A DNA stretch of 11,046 nt, from assembly GCA_016781635.1 (NCBI GenBank), contig JADDPY010000481.1, forward strand, positions 1 to 11,046, written 5' to 3'. The position numbers were made by a program, and so were the translations under genes. The notes below the pieces were generated by a model. It worked only from the letters and a program-made list of their open reading frames with translations, was not told the origin of the DNA and ran no database searches. Positions 6,242 through 11,046 of the stretch are shown piece after piece. This stretch comes from Rubrobacter sp. Its GTDB lineage: Bacteria; Actinomycetota; Rubrobacteria; Rubrobacterales; Rubrobacteraceae. Position 1 is the first letter of the stretch; the number at the start of each line of letters is the position of its first letter.

Positions 6242-8391
6242 CGGGTCTCCTCGACCGCCTCTCGCTCTCTAGTTCTCTGGTTTTGTCCGGATGGCGCAAG
6301 TGAGGTGGGTAATGTGGCCGCGAGCGTGGTTCCCCCGTTCAGCGTGCTCTCGACCGACAAACTGCCGCCGAGTTGCTCGACGCGCTCGCGCATCGATAGC
6401 AGGCCGAAGCCGCCGGCGTCTTGCGGGCGTACGCCGGCTTTGGGGGAGTCCGGATCGAAGCCTACTCCGTCGTCCGAAACGTCAAGCGCCACGAGACCTT
6501 CGAGGTACGAGAGCGTTAGCACGACCTGCTCCGCGCCCGCGTGCTTGTGGACGTTAGCCAACGCCTCCTGCGCGATCCGCAATAGGGCCACCTCGGTCTC
6601 CGGTAGGAGCTGGCGTGAGACGCCCGTAACGCTGGATCGGGCTTCGATGCATGTCCTCCCCGACCACTCCTCGGCTAGCCCCTCAAGGGCTTGGGGCAGC
6701 GGGTGGCGGTCCAGCGCCTCGGGGCGCAGGGCCCACACCAAGCGCCGTGTTTCGGCAAGGCTCTCCCGAGCTGTCCGCCGCGCCAGCTCGAGGTGCCGCT
6801 GCGCGGGGGAGGAGCCCGAGAACATCTCAGGGTACGCAAGCTGCGCCGCTGAGAGGCTCATCACAATGCTGGTGAAACCTTGGGCAAGCGTGTCGTGAAT
6901 CTCGTGCGACAGCCGTTGCCGCTCCTTCATGACGCTCGTCTGGCGAACCTCCTCTAACAACTGCAAGTTCTCCAGCGCAAGCGCGATCTCGGCCCCCAAA
7001 GCCTCCAGTGCGTTCTGGCTCTCCTGCGGGAGCGGTGCCCGACCAAGAACCACCACGGCACCCGTAATCTCATCCCGTACCCGTAGAGGAACCACGAAGA
7101 ACTCGCGCGCCTTCGAGTTTTGCTCCAGAACTCCCAATGTAAAGTTGGCATCGTCGGGCTTCACTCGCAAGGACCTTTCTTCCGAGAAGCGCGCCTGGGC
7201 TTCCTCCGGTAAGTCTCCTACGGCGAAGCTCGCACCCGTTGCCTCTCCGGTCGTCGCTGCCTCTTGCATCCCCTCAGCCGGACCCACCCATAAGCTCATC
7301 ACGACCGCTGTTTTGGACCCTAAAAGCTCGATAGCCGCTTCGAGAGTGGCCTCGTGAAGGTCCTCCCTATCCTGGGACGCGGCTAACGCGGCGCCGGCTC
7401 GCCGCAGTACCCTCTCGCGGTTCGCAGCTCGCTCCCGAGCACGCATCATGCCGGCCATGCGGGCCACCACCAGTAAGAACAGCGTCGCGGAGCCCGCGAC
7501 GAACAAGGGCGCGTTGATAGTCTCCCCGCGAGCTGCTTGAAGCGCTAGGACGGCTGGTGCCATCAATGATGCCCCCGCGAGCAGCGCGAGGCGACGGCGC
7601 GTGAGCCTAGCCTCGACTCTGAGGACAGGCTCGAATAGCGTGGACATCGACGGGTGCAACGTAGTGGCCCCGAACAACGAGAAGAATAGCAAGAACCCGA
7701 GGTCGACGAGGTTGGCGATCTGGCGTGATCCCACTGCCTGAGCTACCGTCCAGACGACGTCGCTGGTAAGCAAGGTGCCGAAGGCCGCCCCGAGCAGGTA
7801 GTAGGAGACGGGGCGGTTGACGCTGACCACCAGGGTTCGTATCAAGACCACGAGCAGTAGCAGGTCCATCAACGGGTATGCGATTGCGATCACGATCGAG
7901 ATGGGCGTGATCGAGGGGTGCCCGGCGTACGCCTCTACAATGTAGGGTTCCATAAAGTAGATCCAGAAAAGCAACCCAAAACCCGTAGCAACGATTAGCG
8001 AGTCGATTACACCAGCGGGGCCGCTGCGAGCTAGTCGGGAGCTGCCCATTATCAACACTCCGGCGATCATGAAGGGGTAGGAGACGAGGTAGGCTGCATC
8101 AGCAGGCGACGGAAAAGAAAGTTCCTTGCCAAGAAACTCACTGATCGTTACAAATGCGTCGCCGGCCACTAGCAGCAGTAACCCGACAACGAAGAGGTAC
8201 CAGGGGAGCGAACGTACGGGACGGTATATACGTATGCTAACCAGGGCCACCGTAATCGTAGTCAAACCTACTACGTTGACCACCACCTTGTAGAGGAGTT
8301 CGCGTGTCATGGAAGAGGGGAAGAGAAAGTACGCGCTCGCTAAGAGCACACCTAGAAGCAGATAGAGACGCCATGCCTTTGGAGTCCTCAT
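6238..8391 (-). CDS. Membrane sensor histidine kinase (multi-pass sensor, GAF-like, HisKA_3, HATPase)
   Basis: A 717-residue kinase from the ATG at 8391. About ten hydrophobic segments fill residues 6-312, including the stretch around PSPADAAYLVSYP, a motif I associate with an actinobacterial membrane sensor also found in GGDEF/EAL proteins. A GAF-like domain follows at about 336-481. HisKA_3 has LSHEIHDTLAQGF with phosphoacceptor His499. The ATPase domain has its N box near Asn613 (QEALANVHKHA), G1 DDGVGF and a G2 GGFGL, as in NarX/DesK-type kinases. The start is uncertain: GTG at 8493 would add 34 non-hydrophobic residues but leaves only about 7 bases after the predicted transcription start. 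ATG 8391 has GGGAG eight bases upstream and places the first membrane helix at the N-terminus; GTG 8400 is also possible. It is coupled to the regulator at 5606-6241. The stimulus is unknown. Confidence 0.92.
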   Translation of the reverse strand: MRTPKAWRLYLLLGVLLASAYFLFPSSMTRELLYKVVVNVVGLTTITVALVSIRIYRPVRSLPWYLFVVGLLLLVAGDAFVTISEFLGKELSFPSPADAAYLVSYPFMIAGVLIMGSSRLARSGPAGVIDSLIVATGFGLLFWIYFMEPYIVEAYAGHPSITPISIVIAIAYPLMDLLLLVVLIRTLVVSVNRPVSYYLLGAAFGTLLTSDVVWTVAQAVGSRQIANLVDLGFLLFFSLFGATTLHPSMSTLFEPVLRVEARLTRRRLALLAGASLMAPAVLALQAARGETINAPLFVAGSATLFLLVVARMAGMMRARERAANRERVLRRAGAALAASQDREDLHEATLEAAIELLGSKTAVVMSLWVGPAEGMQEAATTGEATGASFAVGDLPEEAQARFSEERSLRVKPDDANFTLGVLEQNSKAREFFVVPLRVRDEITGAVVVLGRAPLPQESQNALEALGAEIALALENLQLLEEVRQTSVMKERQRLSHEIHDTLAQGFTSIVMSLSAAQLAYPEMFSGSSPAQRHLELARRTARESLAETRRLVWALRPEALDRHPLPQALEGLAEEWSGRTCIEARSSVTGVSRQLLPETEVALLRIAQEALANVHKHAGAEQVVLTLSYLEGLVALDVSDDGVGFDPDSPKAGVRPQDAGGFGLLSMRERVEQLGGSLSVESTLNGGTTLAATLPTSLAPSGQNQRTREREAVEETR

Positions 8392-8506
8392 CCTACCCAC
8401 TCCCAATACCCCCCGTAGTTGCGTCGCATGCCCACACTTGTTACTCGGGCTCCTAGCCACACAGTAGCGGAGACTCTTCAGAGCCTCTGCCACACCCGGA
8501 AGGCAT

Positions 8507-8534
8507 ATTATTCGTTCACGCGGATCTTTGTCAA
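8507..8534 (-). promoter_or_regulatory. Promoter of the membrane kinase / NarL-type regulator operon
   Basis: On the minus strand, a perfect TTGACA (8534-8529) is followed after 16 bases by AATAAT (8512-8507, 5 of 6 to TATAAT). Transcription should start near 8500, giving a leader of roughly 110 bases to the ATG at 8391. This is the best sigma-70-type promoter in the window. A short inverted repeat, CCGGA/TCCGG at 8560-8576, lies about 25 bases upstream of the -35 box and could be a binding site. Confidence 0.7.
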
Positions 8535-8666
8535 ACTGCTAGGTTTTTCTTGTATGCCCCCGGATGAATCGTCCGGCCACTCGTTTACAACGGTGTAGTG
8601 CTTCCTTCTTGTGCTACGGGTCTTGTCGCGTGTGGGGAGACTCGTGGGAGATAGATGATCGTTCCG

Positions 8667-8672
8667 TATACT
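8667..8672 (+). promoter_or_regulatory. Leaderless -10 box of topB
   Basis: TATACT (5 of 6 to TATAAT) is followed by exactly six bases (GGACTC) and then the ATG at 8679, so the predicted transcription start is the A of the start codon. This is the same spacing seen at the six-PAS kinase gene. The -35 region is weak (about GTGGGA at 8644-8649). No ribosome binding site precedes 8679. An upstream in-frame ATG at 8655 has GGGAG four bases before it, so the leaderless reading rests mainly on spacing and on protein homology. Confidence 0.5.
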
Positions 8673-8678
8673 GGACTC

Positions 8679-10862
8679 ATGAGGCTAGTCGTCGCTGAGA
8701 AACCGTCGGTTGCAAGGGATATAGCTAACGTGCTCGGGCGTCACCGCAAGGAGAAGGGTGTGCTCGTGGGCGAGGGCTGGACGGTGACGTGGGCTCTCGG
8801 GCATCTCGCAGAGCTTGCGCCGCCGGATGCTTATGGGGAGGAGTATAAGAGGTGGCGGCTTGAGAGCTTGCCGGTCCTGCCCGAGCGGTTCAAGGTCAAG
8901 GTGAACCCGAAGACCCGGGATCAGTTCTCGGTGGTGAAGGGGCTGATGCGTTCTGCGGGCGTGACGGAGGTGGTGAATGCCTGCGACGCGGGGAGGGAGG
9001 GGGAGCTCATCTTCTCCTACCTCTACGAGCTTTCGGGGTGCAAGAAGTCGGTAAAACGGCTCTGGATCTCTTCCCTTACCTCCGAGGCGGTTCGGCAAGG
9101 CCTCGCGTCTTTACGCGACGGGCGAAGCATGAAGCCCCTGGAGGGCGCGGCCAGAAGCAGGGGTGAGGCGGATTGGATCGTGGGGATGAACGCGACCCGC
9201 GCCTACTCGACGAAGTTCGGAAGTCCCGGGAACGTCCTCTCCGTAGGCCGCGTCCAAACTCCAACCCTGAAGCTCCTCGTCGACCGCGAGGCGGAGATAG
9301 AGGATTTCAGGCCGGAGAAGTTCTGGACCGTTTATGTACGATTCGCCAGGCAAGGCGCGAGCTACGACGGTGTGTGGTTCAAGGATAAGCAGAACCGCCT
9401 TAAGGAGCAAGAGGCGGCCGAAGCGATAGCGGAGAGCGTTAAGGGCGGGACCGGGACCGTCCGCAAGGCTGAGAAGAAGACGGCCTTCGAGAGGCCGCCG
9501 CTCCTCCACGACCTGACGGAGCTTCAGCGCAACGCGAACTCCAGGTACGGCTTCACCGCGGAGCGCACGCTGCGAGCGGCCCAGGCGCTCTACGAGGAGA
9601 GGAAGCTCATAACCTATCCCCGAACCTCTAGCCGCTACCTCACGCAGGACATGGTCGCGGGGCTCGAGAAGCGGGTCGGGGCAGCGGGCGCACTGTCGGG
9701 GCTTGCCGCGTTCGCGGATGAGCTTCTCGCTCTCCCGAAGCTGCCCGTAAGCAAGCGTATCGTGGATGATGCAAAGGTGACGGACCACCATGCCATAGTT
9801 CCAACCAACAAGAAGTCTTCCGGGGAACTGCCGCCGGACGAGGCGAAGGTCTACGACCTCGTGGCACGGCGCTTTCTCGCGGTGTTCTTCCCGGCGGCGC
9901 GGTTCGAGAACACGACGGTCGTGACGGAGGTGCGGGGGGAGACGTTCCTCTCGCGCGGGAGGGTGGTGGTGGAGGTTGGATGGCGGGCGCTTTATCCGGA
10001 TGGGCTGAGCGGTAGGAAGGAGAAGGAGCCACCCGTGCTGCCGCCGGTAGAACGCGGGCAGGAGTGGGACGTTTCGAAGGTCGCCGTGAAGGAGGGCGAG
10101 ACCAAGCCGCCGCCGCGGTTCTCGGAGGCGGCGCTGCTCGGGGCGATGGAGACTGCCGGCAAGCTCGTCGAGGACGAGGAGCTGCGCCAGGCGATGAAGG
10201 ACTCTGGGCTCGGGACGCCGGCCACGAGGGCGGCGACGATCGAGAGGCTGCTCAAGGTCGGGTATCTGGGGCGCGAGGGGAAGGTCCTTGTGCCCACGGA
10301 GAAGGGTAGGGCACTGATCCGCCTTCTAGGAGATAGCCCCCTCGCCTCCCCGGAGCTGACGGCCTCGTGGGAGGAGCGCCTCGCGCGAATGGAGAGGGGA
10401 GCCGAGTCCCGCCCCGGATTCATGGAAGACATAAAGGGCCTCGCCGCCTCGCTCGTCGAGGAGGTGCGCGGCAAGGAGGGCGAGAAGGTCGTCGCCCCCG
10501 TGAGGCGCAACGGAGGAAGGCGCGGCGCCGGGCATGGCACGTCACGCGGCGCGGGACGCAGCGGATCGAACGGTAGCGTCGCGAGCGAAGATTCCTTGGG
10601 CACCTGCCCGAAATGCGGCTCTTCGGTCGTCGAGAGTGCAAAAGCCTACGGATGCTCGTCGTGGAAGACGGGCTGCAAGTTCGCGATCTGGAAGACGATC
10701 TCCGGCAAGCGGGTGAGCGCCCGCCAGGCAAAACAGCTTCTGGAAAAAGGACGCACGGGACAGCTCAAAGGCTTCAAGAGCAAGGCCGGCAAACCCTACT
10801 CCGCCGCCCTCGCTCTAGACGCGGACCATAAGGTCAAGCTGGAGTTCGGGGAGCGGGAGTAG
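8679..10862 (+). CDS. topB: DNA topoisomerase III (type IA topoisomerase)
   Basis: A 727-residue type IA topoisomerase that cuts one DNA strand through a tyrosyl-5' phosphate, passes strands and resolves linked or recombining DNA. The Toprim domain has VVAEKPSVARDIA (Glu7) and ACDAGREGELIF (101-112, metal-binding acidic residues). The core has the conserved GRVQTPTL (190-197), the active-site Tyr313 in LITYPRTS and GLGTPATRAATIERL (510-524). A Gly/Arg/Ser-rich linker (about 608-635) leads to a four-Cys zinc ribbon (Cys643, 646, 659, 666) and a topoisomerase C-terminal repeat ending at 727. The start at 8679 matches where family members begin (MRLxxAEKPS); ATG 8655 would add eight unconserved residues. 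The ACDAGREGE form resembles TopB of Firmicutes and mobile elements more than enterobacterial TopB, an impression only. No functional link to the divergent kinase operon is evident. Confidence 0.95.
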   Translation: MRLVVAEKPSVARDIANVLGRHRKEKGVLVGEGWTVTWALGHLAELAPPDAYGEEYKRWRLESLPVLPERFKVKVNPKTRDQFSVVKGLMRSAGVTEVVNACDAGREGELIFSYLYELSGCKKSVKRLWISSLTSEAVRQGLASLRDGRSMKPLEGAARSRGEADWIVGMNATRAYSTKFGSPGNVLSVGRVQTPTLKLLVDREAEIEDFRPEKFWTVYVRFARQGASYDGVWFKDKQNRLKEQEAAEAIAESVKGGTGTVRKAEKKTAFERPPLLHDLTELQRNANSRYGFTAERTLRAAQALYEERKLITYPRTSSRYLTQDMVAGLEKRVGAAGALSGLAAFADELLALPKLPVSKRIVDDAKVTDHHAIVPTNKKSSGELPPDEAKVYDLVARRFLAVFFPAARFENTTVVTEVRGETFLSRGRVVVEVGWRALYPDGLSGRKEKEPPVLPPVERGQEWDVSKVAVKEGETKPPPRFSEAALLGAMETAGKLVEDEELRQAMKDSGLGTPATRAATIERLLKVGYLGREGKVLVPTEKGRALIRLLGDSPLASPELTASWEERLARMERGAESRPGFMEDIKGLAASLVEEVRGKEGEKVVAPVRRNGGRRGAGHGTSRGAGRSGSNGSVASEDSLGTCPKCGSSVVESAKAYGCSSWKTGCKFAIWKTISGKRVSARQAKQLLEKGRTGQLKGFKSKAGKPYSAALALDADHKVKLEFGERE

Positions 10863-10872
10863 TTTCTTTGTA

Positions 10873-10887
10873 AGCGCTCCCTGCGCT
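10873..10887 (+). terminator. Weak stem-loop after topB
   Basis: AGCGC (10873-10877) pairs with GCGCT (10883-10887) around a five-base loop, eleven bases after the topB stop. The following sequence, CGCATTTCTCT, has only a broken T-run. With a 5-bp stem it is a weak terminator candidate. The rest of 10888-11036 shows only a 10-bp palindrome, GCCGCGCGGC (10968-10977). Confidence 0.22.
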
Positions 10888-11036
10888 CGCATTTCTCTAC
10901 GCCAATCACTTCTTGAACCGCCGCAAGGATCTCCGGTTGCTCTCATCCCCGACTAACTAGGAGCGGTGCCGCGCGGCGAGATTGTGAAACCCTCCGGTAG
11001 TCTCTACCCCTCACGGCGGGTACACTCTTTCGAGTT

Positions 11037-11046
11037 ATGAAGGTCA
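11037..11046 (+). CDS. Possible start of a rightward gene, cut by the window edge
   Basis: An ATG at 11037 opens Met-Lys-Val at the right edge. TACACT (11021-11026) lies ten bases upstream and would give a leader of about four bases, close to leaderless. There is no ribosome binding site and no convincing -35 box. Three codons allow no identification. Confidence 0.25.

Noticed and set aside
1..11046. CRISPR arrays, insertion sequences, integrases, attachment sites
   Set aside because: No regularly spaced direct repeats, no transposase or recombinase motifs and no terminal inverted repeats were found.

Overview
The window looks like chromosomal DNA of a GC-rich, actinobacterium-like bacterium. 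The codon use is strongly GC-rich, the sensor kinases are long, one kinase has the multi-pass membrane sensor common in actinobacterial signalling proteins, and two genes have promoters that place the transcription start on the start codon. Protein style suggests a deep lineage such as Rubrobacter, but this is an impression and no database search was made.

Layout, left to right. At 1-195 is an intergenic stretch with three small stem-loops and possibly the start of a leftward gene. At 196-3420 (-) is a 1074-residue histidine kinase with six tandem PAS domains. It is divergent from an OmpR/PhoB-type response regulator at 3476-4153 (+), with only 55 bases between them. This regulator converges on a LuxR/NarL-type response regulator at 4408-5103 (-), and a long hairpin at 4302-4371 can serve as a terminator for both. 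Just upstream of the LuxR-type regulator, on the same strand, is a 50-codon gene at 5160-5312 (-) for a predicted small secreted peptide ending Cys-Trp-Leu-Cys-Trp, with its own promoter and a strong ribosome binding site. At 5313-5605 is non-coding DNA with overlapping inverted repeats. At 5606-6241 (-) is a NarL-type response regulator, coupled by an ATGA overlap to a membrane DesK/NarX-like histidine kinase at 6238-8391 (-). Divergent from that operon is topB (8679-10862, +), DNA topoisomerase III. The last 180 bases are intergenic and end with a possible gene start.

How the genes work together. The window is mainly a signal-transduction cluster: two histidine kinases and three response regulators in about 8.2 kb. 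The membrane kinase and the NarL-type regulator are a clear operon pair. The six-PAS kinase is of the HisKA type that normally pairs with OmpR-type regulators, so the divergent regulator is its likely partner. The LuxR-type regulator at 4408-5103 has no adjacent kinase but sits behind the small secreted peptide gene. That unit (peptide plus regulator, possibly taking input from a nearby kinase) is the best candidate for an undescribed system. topB is a housekeeping-type gene with no evident functional link to the regulators.
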